DNA of 64,000 nucleotides. It comes from Moniliophthora roreri. Lineage: Eukaryota > Basidiomycota > Agaricomycetes > Agaricales > Marasmiaceae. The notes under the pieces are model-generated. The model ran no database searches. It saw only the letters and a list, made by a program, of their open reading frames with translations, and was not told the DNA's origin. The DNA lies in contig LATX02000184.1 in assembly GCA_001466705.2 (NCBI GenBank), forward strand, positions 248,001 to 312,000, in the 5' to 3' direction. Both the position numbers and the translations under genes were made by a program. Within the stretch, counting starts at the first letter, position 1; every line of letters begins with the position of its first letter. Shown here in pieces: positions 1 through 15,758 of the stretch.

Positions 1-3000
1 ATGATCTGAAGGCAGCGGCCACAATCCGTCTTTTCAAGATGGCATTCGGCGCAGTGGCAGCACATCCTGTCAGTAACGAGCCCATTCTGGCTTCCCACCT
101 CGCTAGGCTCTTGATGGACTGTTTCCCACTCGCCACAAAAGCTTCCAAGCCAACGCATTATTTTCATCTACTTAGAGCGTTATTCCGAGCCATCGGAGGA
201 GGCGGAGGAAGGTTCGAGTTACTATATAAAGAGGTTCTCCCACTGCTTCCCGAGATGCTGGACTGCCTCAATAGGCAACTTCAAGCTACTGAGGGACCGA
301 CGAGGGATATGATTGTCGAGCTATGCTTGACTGTTCCTCTCCGGTTGACCCATTTGCTACCACATCTCTCGTATCTCATGCAGCCGCTTGCACTCGCGTT
401 GCGAGGAACTCCAGAGTTGATATCGCAAGGTCTGCGAACTCTGGAATTGTGTATCGACAACTTGACACCAGACTTCCTCGACCCCACATTAAGCATTGTC
501 TTGCGGGAGCTCATGGAAGCTTTGCACAGTCATTTAAAACCCCTTCCAGCCAATCATCAACTCGCTCATACCACCATCCGTATCCTAGGAAAGCTTGGTG
601 GTCGGAATCGACGGCTGCTTTCCAAGGAGCCAGCACTTGAATATAGCCACCACTCCGATCCACCGAAGGTTACCGTGTCGTTTGGAGGAGTTATGCAAAA
701 ATTGTCGCTTCGACCAGCGACCACCCTAGCGTGTCGTGTCATGAACTCTTCGACGAACAGTGCTGATGTCGTTTCCGCTTGCGAATATTTGGAGAAGTCT
801 CTTAGTCTGCTTGCCAACGAGGTGAGTTACGAGTTACATGTGACCTTCAATTTGATGTCAACCTCACATTGTGTGCAGGGTGTCAAGGGCCGCAACTCTG
901 AAGATCTCTTTACCGCTGCTGTGGAGGCCGTATATGACGGGCTGCACCTTGCGGACACCAGAGGACGAGCAGAAACTTTCTTGCGCAATCTCTCTCAAGT
1001 GGTTTTCGACTCGGAGCTCCGTCGAGGATCAGCTCGGGAGTCGACTTCTCGGAATTCGCTGTTAAACCCCCTCTTGGACGCGATTCCTTGCACATTGGCT
1101 CGCGAAAATACTGAACAAGCAAGAGAAGCCGAAGCAGTGGTGAACTCGATTATCCAGGACCTCGTAGCATTGGCAAAACAGAACAACCTCACTACTTCTG
1201 AAATCTTCCCCATCCTACACCAAATCGCAAACCGCTTTTCCGCCCTCTGTTTTGACCATTCTTGGTCTAAGAAAGCAGCAGGTTGCACTGGTATCAGAAT
1301 CATGACGACGACGCCGGAAGTTGGCGACAAATGGGTGCGCGATCGGGGTGGGGATCTGGTTCGTACCCTGCTCCACGTGTTGAAGGATCTACCCTCCGAT
1401 TTCCCCGACGTTGAGAGCATCGCGGACCTGCTCACCACAGTTCTAAAAATCACGAGTCCTGATTTTGATTTGCGTTCTGGAGAGCAACCACAGGCCAAAG
1501 CCAAGTTACTCAACCTGGCAGGGATTTTCTTCCCTGAGTTGTCTAGCATCAACCCAGTCGTTCGACAAGCGGTTCAGCGATGTATTGGACTCTTGATCGA
1601 ATTTGGTGGCCTTTCGGCGATGGACTTGCTTGCACCTCATCGGGAACGGATAGTGGTAGGGATTTATGCAAAACCACTGCGAGCTTTACCCTTTCCAATT
1701 CAAATAGGTATCATTGAGGCTGTTCGCTTCATGATCGGTCTGGAGCCTCCGCTGTTGGAGCTAAATGACGAACTCCTTCGTCTTCTGCATGAAACGTTAG
1801 CGTTGGCCGATGCTGACGACGCCTCCCTACTTGGCCGGAACAGCATTCGCCAAGGGACAATTGAGATGACAAAACTTCGAGTCGCCGCGATCAAGCTTCT
1901 GACTGCGTCTATGCCTCTCACCGACTTCTTTTCAAGGCAGCATCAGACCAGACAACGGTATGTATTGGATTTGTGATGAAAAGAATAGGCGCTCATTGAA
2001 AAATAGGGTAACTGGGGTGTACTTCAAGTCATTATATTCGCCTTCGTCGGAGGTCAAGGACGTCGCGCACGAAGGACTTAGGATGGTTTTACTCCACCAG
2101 AGCAAGCTACCCAAAGAGTTGCTTCAAACAGGACTAAGGCCCATCCTCATGAACTTAGCAGACCCCAAGCGCCTGTCGGTTCCTGGACTTGAAGGTCTCG
2201 CCCGGCTCTTGGAGCTGTTGACGAACTACTTCAAGGTGGAAATTGGACACAAACTTCTTGATCATTTTCGCTTCATCGCCGATCCGCAGATGTTGCAAGC
2301 CTCGTCGCGTTCTCCTTTGGGTGAAAACGAGGGCATCACCAAGCTGGTGAGACTTGCCAATATCTTCCATCTTTTACCATCCTCTGCCAACATTTTCCTG
2401 GAGGATCTTGTGAACGTCATCGTTCAAGCCGAGGCACAGATGCATTTCTCGGGAGCGAGTCCGTTTTCTGAACCACTTGCTAAATATTTGGACAGATATC
2501 CTGTCGACGGTGTCGAATCCTTCATTCGAAAGCTCCAGCTGAAACAGCATATGCGAACCCTCCGTAGCATTCTGCAAGCTAATCTGGCACCGAATCTTCT
2601 ACGTGTACTGTCGTTGCGGACACCCGCAATCATGGCGCAGATCCGAAGCCATGAGAAGTTGATTCCTGCCCTATCTCTGCTTTGTGACCTCGCCGCGCTA
2701 GTGCCTGACTGGATTCAACAGCATGAGTATGTTATGCCTGTACTCATCGACATCTGGCGTTCCAGTTCTCCTCAGTCCGAGGAAACTGTTGGCAGTATTT
2801 CCGAGATGATGCAACGGCATACCATAATCCTTAACATATTCCGCTGTGCACTGCAGCAGTCTCCCCGAATTGATCTTCTCTTTGAGATTATCACGGTATA
2901 TACCCGGAATCTGGATATTGACCTCAACCTTACCACGGACTTCCTTTACAAGCACGTCGTACTTTCAGATGACGTCTTATTCCAGAGAAACGTCCTTTTC

Positions 3001-6000
3001 CGATTCCTGACCTGGTTCGATGGACCTATTCCCTGGTCCGAAAAAGCGTCTTTCATGTGCTATGTTTTGACGCCGACGATTCTAGTCCATGCCCAACGTT
3101 TTCCGACAAATCAGCATCTCATCGACGCGTCGTTTGTTAACCGCATTCATCGGTTAATTTGGCGCCGCATAATGGAACAGGGAACTTTCAACGACGCTGA
3201 TGACACATTCACGATCGAAATACTACATTTTACAACTGTTATGATCCAATATTATCCTCAACTAGTTGCACATCTGGCCAAAGACCTGTTGCGGTGTTCA
3301 CATCATTACATTCAGTCTACCGAGGATCCTATCGTGAAGCAAACTGCTTATCTCCTCAACGCTCGCTTCTTTGCAGCATTTCCATCTCCATCTAAGTTCA
3401 TTTTACGGACTTGGACAGGCCTACTTCGCGCTCCTTCCGAAGGAACCACGCCGCAGCCACCGTCTGCACTTCGCTCTGAGGGTTTGATGGCACTTGCACC
3501 ATCGCTTTCTACTGGGGATACCGCAGAGAACGGCTATCCACAATGGGCGGTGACTGCGCGACGTCTCTTAGCAGAAGAGGGTCTCTCCCAATTAACGATA
3601 TATTACCTGATGGTCAAGTTACCCGACTTGTTCTACCCCGTTCGGAAATTGTTCATCACATACATCGTGAATTCCCTCCACAAGCTCGGCCTCATGGCAA
3701 GTTCCACCATGGATTCCCGAATGGTTTCAATAGATCTCCTACAAGTCATATTCAATTGGGAACGACGAGCCTTGTCCGCAACTCAAGAAAAGCAAGGCAA
3801 TGTCACAAATGGCGTTGATTCAGGCTGGCTCACCCCATTGGGCTACAGAGAGAACATGGTTAGCTACCTTGTTCGTCTCACTACAGTAAACTTTGAGGGT
3901 GCCGGTCGACCTTTAATCATGTCCCGTGCTCTTCCGCTTCTGCAGCAGATGATAGGTCCCAACGGATGGACTGACGTTGCGTTTGGGCTACGATACTTCT
4001 CAAAAGCATTGGAGCAGGTAAGACGGTTCGACCATGACCGGTGGACATTCACTTAGACATTCGATAGAACGACTTCTCTTCCGAGCAGCTTCTCCAACAT
4101 GCTATTGCATCTGCCAAGGTACTACAAATTATAGCCGCAGAACAAGATGATGCGTGGTACACGGCTAATGCCTCGACGCTTGAAAAGCTCATTCGTAAAG
4201 GAATGACCAGCGAAGATTACGGGCTTCATGAAACGCTTCATCCCATCTTTGACCGCTTGGCCAAACTTTTCCCTTTGCCGAAAGAGGAGGAAGAGCAGCA
4301 CAGTGATCTCTCCGATTTCCATGCTTTCATATATTCCGCTATAGGTGACGGTCTTCGGAATGGGACAGGCGCACGAGGTGTGGTTCTGATGCTGAAATCT
4401 GTTGTGCAGGTAGCGCCAGAACGCATCGAGGCCTTCAACGCCCTCCTGATGAAGTTGATGAGCAAAGTTCTAAAGGAGCATTTGGGAACCCCGCCGTCGG
4501 TGACTTTGGACAGCTCCTCGCGGCTACTCGTGTCTGTTATTGACATTTGTCAAATATCGATGGCATTCTTAGCTGATCAAAGGAGATGGCTGCTCAGCAA
4601 TTTGGTCGTCATCGTCGAGAAGTCCAAGAATCTTGCGCTCTGCCAATATGTTCTTGACCTAGTCAGGACGTGGTGCCTGGTGAAGCAGGATACATACCCC
4701 ACCATGAAGGAGAAGGCGCAAGTGCTCACCAAGATGGTCTATTTTGAATCGAAAGCAGATAACATTTTCCACTCGTTCCTTGAGTTGGTCCACGAAATAT
4801 ATACGGAACCGACTCTGCGACGGAGTGACCTCACCTCTCGATTAGAGCCGTTGTTCTTCGTCGGGTGTCGGGCTAAGGATTCAGTACTTCGTGGTCGGTT
4901 CATGGATCTACTAGACGTCAGTGTGCCGCGATCGACGTTTAGTCGCCTCACGTATATTCTTGGGGTTCAAAACTGGGAGCCTCTTGCAGATCATAATTGG
5001 ATATACCTCGCTGTCCATCTTCTTCTTGGTGCTACAGAATCCGATTCTGTGGATCGTAGGGCTGCGTCCCTGAGTACCCCGTTGTCTTCCCTGATCCCTC
5101 GTCCCAAATCACAGAGTGTTGTGAGACCGATGCAGCATCTCATTTTCCTTGATCCCCAAGCAGCACATGACCTTTGGCTTTCCGCTTTCCCGGCAGCTTG
5201 GTCGTCTCTATCCCGAAGAGAGCAGGGAGAAATAACTATCCACATGATCAATCTCTTGGCAAAGGATTATCATAACAAACAATCTGAGATGCGACCAAAC
5301 GTTATCCAGACCTTGTTGAGCGGTGTACTTGCTTGCTCACCCCCCATGACCCTACCCCCTCACCTCGTGAAGTACCTTGCAAAGACATTCGGGGCGTGGC
5401 ACATCGGCCTGGAATTACTTAGTTCATCATTAGATCATCTGAAAGACGACGAACCAACGAGTCGAGACTACGTGTACGATTCTCTCGCCGATGTCTACTC
5501 CGAATTGGCCGAGGAGGACCTTTTCTATGGGCTCTGGCGGCGTCGTTGTCTGCACAAAGACACAGAAATTGCTATTGCCTACGAGCAGAATGGTATGTGG
5601 GATCAAGCGCGCAACGCTTACGAGACTGCCCAGAACAAAGCTCGCTCAAGCACCATCCCTTTTTCCGAGTCCGAATATTGTTTGTGGGAAGATCAGTGGA
5701 TCCTGGCTGCAGAGAAACTCCAGCAATGGGAGATCTTATATGACCTAGGAAGGAACGAAGGAAACCATGATTTGATGCTTGAGAGTGCGTGGAGAACTAA
5801 AGACTGGGTGGAGAACCGGGAGGCATTAGAGGAGCACATATCCCAACTTCCTGAAGTTACAACTCCTCGACGACGAGTTTTCGAGGCATTCTTGGCGCTT
5901 CTCAAAAACCCCAGCGGACTCGAGAAGAATGTGGAGTTCACTAAGATTCTCGAAGACGCCATGCAGATGGCTCTCCGCAAATGGGTTGCATTACCTCCTC

Positions 6001-9000
6001 ATTTATCTGTTGCCCATGTACCCCTGCTGCAACACTTCCAGCAATTCGTTGAACTGCAGGAGGCCGTGCAGATCTTTGCTTCCCTCTCGACTACCAACGC
6101 GGCAAACCTTGAGAAGAAATCCTCCGATCTCAAGATGGTTTTGCAAGCATGGCGTGAACGTTTGCCAAACCTTCACGACGATATCAGTATTTGGAGCGAT
6201 CTTGTCGCATGGCGACAGAATGTCTTCCATGCAATCAACAACTCTTACATTCCGCTCATCAGTACCACCCCACAAGGGAATGGTGGTGCCTCGAATACAA
6301 ATACAGCGGGATACCGTGGCTATCATGAAACTGCTTGGATAATCAATAGATTTGCACACGTCGCACGAAAACACGATCTTCTGGACGTCTGCTTCACATC
6401 CTTGGCAAAGATTTACACGTTACCCAACATCGAGATATCGGAGGCCTTCCTGAAACTCCGAGAACAAGCCCGGTGCTATTATCAAAAGCCGAACGAACTT
6501 CAAGCGGGTTTGGAGGTGATTAACAATACCAACCTCGTTTACTTCTCGCCATCCCAGAAGGCCGAGTTCTACACTCTGAAAGGCATGTTCCACGCTCGTT
6601 TCGGGCGAAATGAAGATGCCAATACTGCTTTTGGCCAAGCTGTTCAGATGGACATGAGCCAGGCAAAGTCGTGGGCAGAATGGGGTCGCTACAACGATCG
6701 TATATTCAAGGAGCAACCCACCGAATTGTCGCATGCAGCTAATGCGGTCAGTTGCTACCTTCAAGCAGCTGGTCTTTATAAAAATGGGAAGAGCAGACCC
6801 CTTCTGACGAGAGTCCTGTGGTTGTTGAGCGTTGATGACGGTTCGTTCACCATCTCCCGAGCCTTCGATACGTACAAGGGTGATGCTGCGTTCTGGTTTT
6901 GGATTACGCTAATCCCACAGCTTTGCGCATCACTCTCGCAGAGGGAGGTGAAGCAAGCGCGTTATCTGTTGTTCAATCTAGCGAGACATTATCCACAGGT
7001 GTGTCGCATCGAGCATGAATCCTTCAAAACTTGATCTTGCTACTCTTTCAGGCCCTGTTCTTTAGTTTAAGGACTACGCGAGAAGAACTTACGCACATGA
7101 AGAGAGCAGCTATGGCAAAGTCGAGTAACACTAATCAATCGGCGACAGGACCGACGCAACAGGCAAATTTGACCGAAAACGCTTCCACCACAGATGCGCC
7201 TACGCAGGTCCAACCTATGGAAGGGGTTGAACCTCAGCGAAATGCAGGGACAGTCAATGCGAATAACGATCCTGCCGGTTTTCCACGACCGACATGGGAT
7301 TGTGTGGAAGAGATTGTGCAGCTCCTCAAGACCGCTTTCCCACTCCTTACGCTCAGCCTAGAGACGATCGTGGATCAGTTAATCACGCGGTTCAAGCCTA
7401 ACTTTGAGGAGAACATCTACCATCATATTCACCTTCTCCTTGCGGATGCAATGCAGGTCAGTTGAACGTCCATTTGGTTCCTCTACGCACTGATGATATC
7501 GTTCACAGAATTATACGTTGAGGATGAATCAAGTGGACGATGATGGGCAATTGAGCGCCGGGACATTGAATGCTTTGCAACGCTTGGCTCAAAGTATTGC
7601 TCCAAGCCAAATAAAGGTGCGTATTGTCGTCTTGAGAGTCTGCACTATTGATAGACCGTTCCTCAGCGAGAGTGGGAAGAAGACTTCATGTCCAGCAAGT
7701 TATCTCATTATGAATATATTCAACGCTTGCAACGATGGCGAGACAAATTCGAGGCGTTGCTGGATTTGCGACCCCGATTACAAAATTTGGATAGTCTGTC
7801 TCACTATCTCACGGAGTTCCAGTACAGCAAGGTCGATGAAATCGAGGTTCCGGGGCAATACACCGAGGTGAGTGCTGAGTATGCGCCATACCTTCTCGTT
7901 CTCACGAACCACTATCAGGATAAGGACAATAATCAAAACTTTGTCCGAATACAGCGACTCGCTTCCAAATTCGATATCGTGCGACAAGGGGGCTTCTGTT
8001 GGCGGAGAATCACCATCATAGGTAGTGACAATTCCAGGACCTCTTTCACCGTCCAAAATCCCTATCATCGTTCATTCAAACGAGAGGATAAAGTTCACCA
8101 GCTTTTCCGGACTTTCAACGGGTACGTCGCGCAAAAGGCTTTAACAACATTGATTATAATGTCTTTTACAGCGTTCTAGCAAGGAAGAAGGAAAGTCGAA
8201 AGCGAAATCTCTTCTTCCACATCCCGGCTGCCGTTTCATGCAGCCCGAATATCCGCCTCTATCAGTCTGATCCTTCGTACATCAGCCTGTCTGACGTTTA
8301 CGATCTCCACTGCCAAAACACCAATATAGCAAGAGAGGACCCCATCCTACTATGCGGAGAAAAAGTGCGAAAGGTCTTGCGCGAATTCAGGCAGAACGCC
8401 CGACAGGTATCTCTCTTTACTGGCTTCCCCCGGATAAGTATTAAAGCCCTCAGCAGCTCAGCAAAGTGGAGTATCTCACTTTGAAGAAGGGCATCAATGA
8501 TGAAGTGGCTGCAAAAATGGTCCCAGAGGACGTCCTGACCAAGGTGAGTCCTATCACCTCTTAATGGCTTTGTGTTCTCTGAACATATTTTAGTATATGA
8601 TGCGCACTATGGATGGTCCGACTAACCTGTGGCGCATGCGGAGACAATTTACACTACAACTTGCCTCTGTCAGTTTCATGACGTTTTTGTTGTGTGTATC
8701 GAGTAGACAGCCGGCTCGGTACTCTGTTTCGCGGTCGACTGGACTTATCGCGATGAGTGACATATTCCCGGGTAGGTATATTCATTAGGAACAAACCGAC
8801 TCGGATGTCACTGATCACCCTCTTTAGGTTTCTCAAGTACTGCACCGGTCTTTGCTACGAACGACGTCGTTCCGTTTAGGTACACACCGGCACTGCAACA
8901 CTTCATTGGGCCTATCTTCATGGAGGGCATCTTAACTTCAGCACTGATGGCAATAGGACGCTCACTGACCGAGCCCGAGGTACGTATGACTGTCCAAAGC

Positions 9001-9384
9001 GATTTCTCATTCGATTCTGACCCGTTTACTTCAGTTTCCGTTAGAACAGCAGCTATGTCTATTTGCCCGGGATGAGGTGATCGCATGGCTTGCTCAGCGC
9101 AATATGCCCTTGGTCGTCGATTTGGCCTTCCGCCAACATGTGACGAACATGGTAGAAGGTGTTGTACACCGTGCCGAAACGGTCGCATGTAAAGTGGAAC
9201 GGGAACAGGTAAGGCCACCCGAAGATCGTACACTTGACCATCTCTCGCTAATGCTGATGCTCAGGCTCTACAGAACGTTCCAATGTCAACACCGGTGATG
9301 CAAACGGTCATTGCTCTCATTTCCAGCGCGACGAACCCGATCCAATTAACGAAAATGGGGGATATGTATTATTCATGGTTCTAA
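1..9384 (+). CDS. TRA1: Tra1/TRRAP, SAGA and NuA4 scaffold pseudokinase (5' partial)
   Basis: Giant PI3K-like pseudokinase that serves as the activator-binding scaffold of the SAGA and NuA4 histone acetyltransferase complexes in the nucleus. The frame is already open at base 3, so the 5' end lies outside the window; roughly 2,800 residues are visible against about 3,700 usual for the family, so the N-terminal quarter is missing. Alpha-helical HEAT-like repeats fill the first two thirds. The FAT region lies at about 5.4-7.0 kb, where helical TPR-like text such as YEQNGMWDQARNAYE appears. The pseudokinase region is at 7.7-9.1 kb and I see no GDRHxxN-type catalytic loop in it. The gene ends in a FATC tail (9301-9384, ending MYYSWF). 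It is split by many short introns; the one at 822-878 keeps the frame. It is convergent with a bromodomain gene that probably encodes another NuA4-type factor. Confidence 0.93.
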
Positions 9385-9747
9385 CTGCTCCTTTGCTTTT
9401 ACTTGCTAATTTTTTTGCGTTGTACTATATGTAGCATCACGACTACGGAAACAAATTGTAGACCTATTGTTGTATCAATCATAGTTCATTCAGTAACAGA
9501 ATTGTGTCGGATTGTCCTGACTGCGAATCAGTTGATTTGCGAAAGAAGAAAAGAAAAGCAAACAAATATTGAGACACGTGTTCACCAGTGTTCGCCACGC
9601 TCAAAGGGAATATTATCGCCTATAAGATACACAAATAATTCGATACTAAATCTCATCGTTGTGAACCCCTCACAAACCCTTCCGTCTGCCTAAAAGTCTG
9701 TATGTAACCTTCGCAATCCAACATCATCTGCAGAAACATGGTGAACA

Positions 9748-11764
9748 TCAGTCATCAACAAGCAAGCCGGCAAAACCACCTACATCCTCCGTCATAACAT
9801 AGACATCCGACCCTGGTCTATTATACATCATCGCGTTGGCAAACATCTGATAAATATCCCTCTGAAACTCGAGTGAGTTGCTAATAGCGCCATCCTTAAT
9901 CCTCGCTTTGATGGTCTTCAGGTCCATGGGCCGCTTTACAATCTCGTGATAATCAGGAGCTTCGGAATCTTTAATTGGGTTGTGGAAGATGGTGCCGTTG
10001 CGATGCTGAGAGATTTGGGCATGGAGCATCCCGATAACGTTTTGGAACTTTTTGGCGGCAGTTTGGTCGCCCCGGCGGCGAGATTTCGACGAAGATGTAG
10101 CAGCTAAAAAGGATAAGCGGATAGTTGAATTGAGGTTAATTGCTACTCACCAGATTCCTCCTCTTCGACGGGTTCTGACTCGTCCCTTTGACGCTTCTTG
10201 TCTCTTGTCTCGTCGTCCGCGAATGACGCTCGTCGTTTCCCTTGGGAACAGAGGTAAGGAGACCTCTATAGATAGACACAGGATCCTTACCTTGACGCTT
10301 CGATGACTGGACCTCTGCGGCAGGCGACTCTGTGTCTTCCTTTGCGTCGTGTTCCGGCATATCGACGTCTGATGGAACAGGATCTGCTGTACGCATCCGC
10401 CTGTTGCGTGTCGGACGATTACCAGAAACGCTTGGTCGACCACGACGTGTTCCTCCTATTGAAACGTAACGTAAAACAACTGCAAGGAAAGTATCTGGGA
10501 GAGCCAACTTACGGCGATTTCTCTGAACATGCAGTGGTTCATCACCTGATGACAATGCTTCGTCTTCTGTTGCGTTAGGATCCGGCGTTGGTTCAGTTGC
10601 CTGAGCTGTATCTTGGGGTTGTTCGTGCTTTGGCGAAGCTGTTTCTTGCTTTGGCGATTCTGCCGAAGGTTTGGGAGATCCATCAACGTCCATTGGGATG
10701 GAGGGACTAGCTCTCGCATCGTCGTCCCCTGTGGTATTTTGTTGAAGTTCTGTGATTAGCTGGTGATTAGTGTCCGTGGATGACTTCTGCAACTCAGGAC
10801 GCTGAGCTTCGGAGGGTTCCACCGGCTGAAGTTCCCGCTCGCATCCGTCGGACATTGGTGTGTCTTCATCGGGGTCAGGCACCAATAAAGCGTCAATGTC
10901 GATGCCTTGAGGTGAAGGAACGTCTGGGCTGCTGACGGGCTTCTCGGGTTCCTTCTCAGTATTTTCCTCGGCTACCTGTAACTCAGTGTCTGCGCTTGCG
11001 TCGTCTTCAGAGAGTTCGGGAAGTGGCGTGGATTCGGGTTGCGATTCCTCCTGGATAGTCTATTTTGATCTGGTTATTGGCAAGGAACAATACACCAAGC
11101 TATACATACCACATTTTCGATCTTTTCAACCTCTTCTGCTTGTCTCACCTCCTCTACTTTAGCTGGATTCGGCTGCTTTTGCTTAGCGCCATTTCTGATT
11201 TCGTCAATCTCAGCCACAATCCTCCTATCACCAGCTTCGATCATTATGGGCCTGTCCTTTGAAGATCAGCCACGCACTTGAATTTCTCTTCCTCCTCCCC
11301 AATCTGGGCCTTGAGTTCAAGCAGACGGGCGTGAAAGTGTATTTGTGCAAGCCTCAGGTTCTGTGGGGCTATATAAAGAAAGTTGATAACGGAAAATGGC
11401 GGCCGTTGCACAGGACCTGCCTCGAATGGCATTGTCTGCCTCTGCACTGGAGCTTTTTGATGAGCGAAAAGCGTATTTCCGGATGGACGCCACCCTCACA
11501 TTTCCAAGGCTGCTTCGCTTCTCAAAGTCTTATAAAAAGCTTGACATGACTATTACAGTCGTCTTGAGCAATATTTTTGGGTAAAACTACGAAAGGAAAT
11601 ACCTGAGGTGTGAAGAAGGATTTCCGGTGGTTCAGCAAGGGATGTTTTGATAGCAATTTTGCTACCGAAGGCCATGCATTTGCGCCGAGTTCGTACACTG
11701 CCTGCGAGAGGAGTAGTTTATCGAGGATCGAGAGCACAGACACGTCTGCTTCGCGCCTTGTCAT
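9748..11764 (-). CDS. Bromodomain protein, Brd8/Bdc1-like
   Basis: Putative acetyl-lysine reader of the NuA4/TIP60 type. The start (11762-11764) opens MTRREADVSVLSILDKLLL, then a helical SANT-like stretch (LGANAWPSVAKLLSKHPLL) typical of the fungal Brd8/Bdc1 N-terminus. A charged coiled coil follows (ELKAQIGEEEEKFK, IVAEIDEIRNGAKQKQ). A long acidic Ser/Pro/Glu-rich linker spans about 10.2-11.1 kb. The last exon (9748-10029 plus a little upstream) carries a bromodomain: KDSEAPDYHEIVKRPMDL gives the ZA loop, and AMMYNRPGSDVY supplies the acetyl-lysine-binding Asn region. The protein ends directly after the bromodomain. Several introns; borders in the linker are uncertain. The family call rests on the layout of N-terminal helices, linker and single C-terminal bromodomain; another single-bromodomain factor is possible. 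Confidence 0.75.
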
Positions 11765-11916
11765 GGCATGAGGTCAAGGTCAATACGGGTCACCTTGACG
11801 AGTAATTCGGCTCTCGAAGCGTGATGGTGGGACAATGACATAAGTCTTGGGGTTTTGACAACCCGCGCAGTTACGCCGTCACCCCCTCACGCTCCCTCTC
11901 CCTTCAACCAACCATC

Positions 11917-13446
<1,530 letters not shown>

Positions 13447-13448
<2 letters not shown>

Positions 13449-13482
13449 AGCTTCTTTGAAAGCTTCTTTGAAAGCTTCTTTG
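13447..13482 (+). repeat. Three perfect 12-bp tandem copies overlapping the protease stop codon
   Basis: The unit AAAGCTTCTTTG occurs three times without mismatch. The first copy begins on the second base of the TAA stop of the protease gene. No function is evident. Confidence 0.95.
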
Positions 13483-13713
13483 ATATGCTGAACGTCCTGG
13501 ATTGCATTTGTTAAGACCTCTGTACAATATTTGTCTCTTAGCTTTAGTATCATGAGCACGCTTTCAATGTTATCTATTGGACGGCATAACATGATGGAAA
13601 ACAGCCAATATAAGAGTCATGAAGATAATCTAATCATAACGAGGCAGAGTCGAAATGCTTAGCGCCAAATAATCTTGACAACTTGAAGTATGACTACCTA
13701 GACGACCACTGGC

Positions 13714-15758
13714 ATGTCTTCAGCAACTTCATCACATTCTATATTCACCGAAAGTGTACCCTCCTGGACCAAAACCACCCGCTATTACAAGGGAGTCTTA
13801 TCTGCGACCTTTCGTGAAAACGTCTTGGACCGAGTGAACGTCCTGGGGGATGACCGCGAGTATGGGCACGCAGGGTACGTCGATATCTGGATAGTGAATG
13901 CACGAAATTAGCTATCATTTCTAGATGTGTCAATGCCTTGCATTGGGCACGAGAAGGAGAGTTGCTGTTGAGTTCGGGGGATGATACAACGTGCGTGGTT
14001 GACTCCGATGATTCCTGTGGATTGACGCATCTACGCACTGCAGAGTACAGATATGGCGAATGGACCCAGCCGACACTTCACAGGACTACCCTTTCACCTG
14101 TAAGACAGTCATCCACACTGGTCATCGGGCAAATATTTTCAACGTGCACCTGTTACCTTATTCTTCGAGGATGTGAGTCTCTAGTTTCAGTAGTAACCAA
14201 GCAACTTTCTGATTCATTCTACAGAGCGACAGTCGCAGGAGACAGACAAGTGCGCGTGTTCGACGTTGGAGAAGATGTCGGGATGGGGGACAGGATGCAA
14301 GAGTTTCATACTGGACATGCCTTGACGCATACCTTCCGATGCCACGAAGATAGAGTGAAGAGGATTGTCACAGAGAATAGTCCTGATGTATTCTTGACCG
14401 TTTCAGAGGTACGCCAAATACACGATATCTATGGCTTTCAGCTTGAAGAAAATAGAATGAATGACTATCTTTTCATCCTTAGGACGGATCTGTACGCCAA
14501 CACGATCTCCGCACGCCTCATTCCTGTCGAACCAGTACATGCCCACCTCCCATCCTCCAAGTTGAACATGAGCTATCTACGTTAGCTCTCTCGCCTCTCA
14601 CACCATATCAGATGGTCGTTGCCGGATCGAGTCCTTTTGGATATCTCTTTGACCGCCGGTACACTGCCCGCGAGAGCTGGATGAAACCGAATGGTGTGAC
14701 GACATGTGTAAGGCGATTCGGTAGGCCACCGAATGTACCAAGAGACGATGAGAGGAATTTGTTCCATAGGGAGCATATCACCGGTGCGAGAATGGCAACG
14801 GAAAATGGGCACGAAGTGCTGCTATGTGAGTTCTATTGTGACTAATCTCACTCGAGTACTTACGAAACTGGATGCAGCGTACTCCGGAGACGGTGTCTAC
14901 CTTTACTCGACTATGGACGAGCCTGAAGACGAGAAGCCGAGGCAGGGTTCTGTTCTACCGTCAAACTCAAAAGCAACGTCGAAAAGGCGTAAGTTATCAG
15001 GTTCCCCTCCGGTTGGGGAAGAAGGAACAGAGGATGAGGATACGGAGATGATCGTAAGTGAAAACAAAGACAATGACGATAAGGAGGAGGAGGAGGAGGA
15101 GGAGGACGACGACGACGACGAAGACTATGAAGATGAAGACCAGTACAACCCCCGAACATCTGAAGCTTTTCACCCATGGGTACCTGTAATCCTCCCGCGA
15201 ATGCGCTATGCCGGTGCTCGGAATATTGATACTGTCAAAGATGGTTTGTACTTGGCTATATCTGCCTCCGGAATATACTTACGCAAACAGTCAACTTCCT
15301 TGGTCCATCGGACGAGTACGTTGTGTCAGGCTCCGATGACGGTAATTGGTTTATGTGGAACAAATCCGACGGCGAACTTCATGGAATATACGAAGGTGAT
15401 GGTTCAGTTGTCAATGTTATCGAGGCACATCCATATTTGCCGTTGGTGGCTGTTAGTGGTATAGATAAGACTGTCAAGGTAGTGTCAGTATCTACTCCTG
15501 AATGCCCCAAAATTGATGAAAATTGCTGACCAGCTCTTTGGACCGGCGCGCGGTGAAAGCCAGTTTTCGCGGACATCTCAAGCAGACAGCATCACTCGGA
15601 ATAACCAAGACCGGAATAACCTCAGAATATTTCGAACGATTCGAAGGTCAGATTTTATCACGCTTCTTGCTTCGATGCATGCAGCGCAGGCGATTGGGCG
15701 TGGTGGGGACTCGGATGACGATGGCGAGGGTGTTGGGACGGAATGTATCAATCAATGA
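13714..15758 (+). CDS. WD40 protein of the DCAF6/DCAF8 type
   Basis: Likely substrate receptor of CUL4-DDB1 ubiquitin ligase. The spliced product begins MSSATSSHSIFTES, then has WD40 blades: CVNALHWAREGELLLSSGDD; VQIWRMDPADTS; the family-diagnostic GHRANIFNVHLLPYSSR; ATVAGDRQVRVFDVG; RCHEDRVKRI. Next comes a segment like that between blades in DCAF6/8 proteins (SSPFGYLFDRR..., AYSGDGVYLYST). A Ser/Glu/Asp-rich insert follows, with an uninterrupted acidic run encoded at 15080-15145. The final blades are VVSGSDDGNWFMWNK and VAVSGIDKTVKLFGP. It ends in an acidic tail. About 550 residues and at least seven introns. The acidic insert splits the propeller as it does in animal DCAF6/DCAF8. The ubiquitin role is inferred from family resemblance only. 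Confidence 0.78.

Noticed and set aside
995..1552. 185-codon minus-strand frame within TRA1
   Set aside because: Antisense to well-supported TRA1 coding sequence; no family signal.
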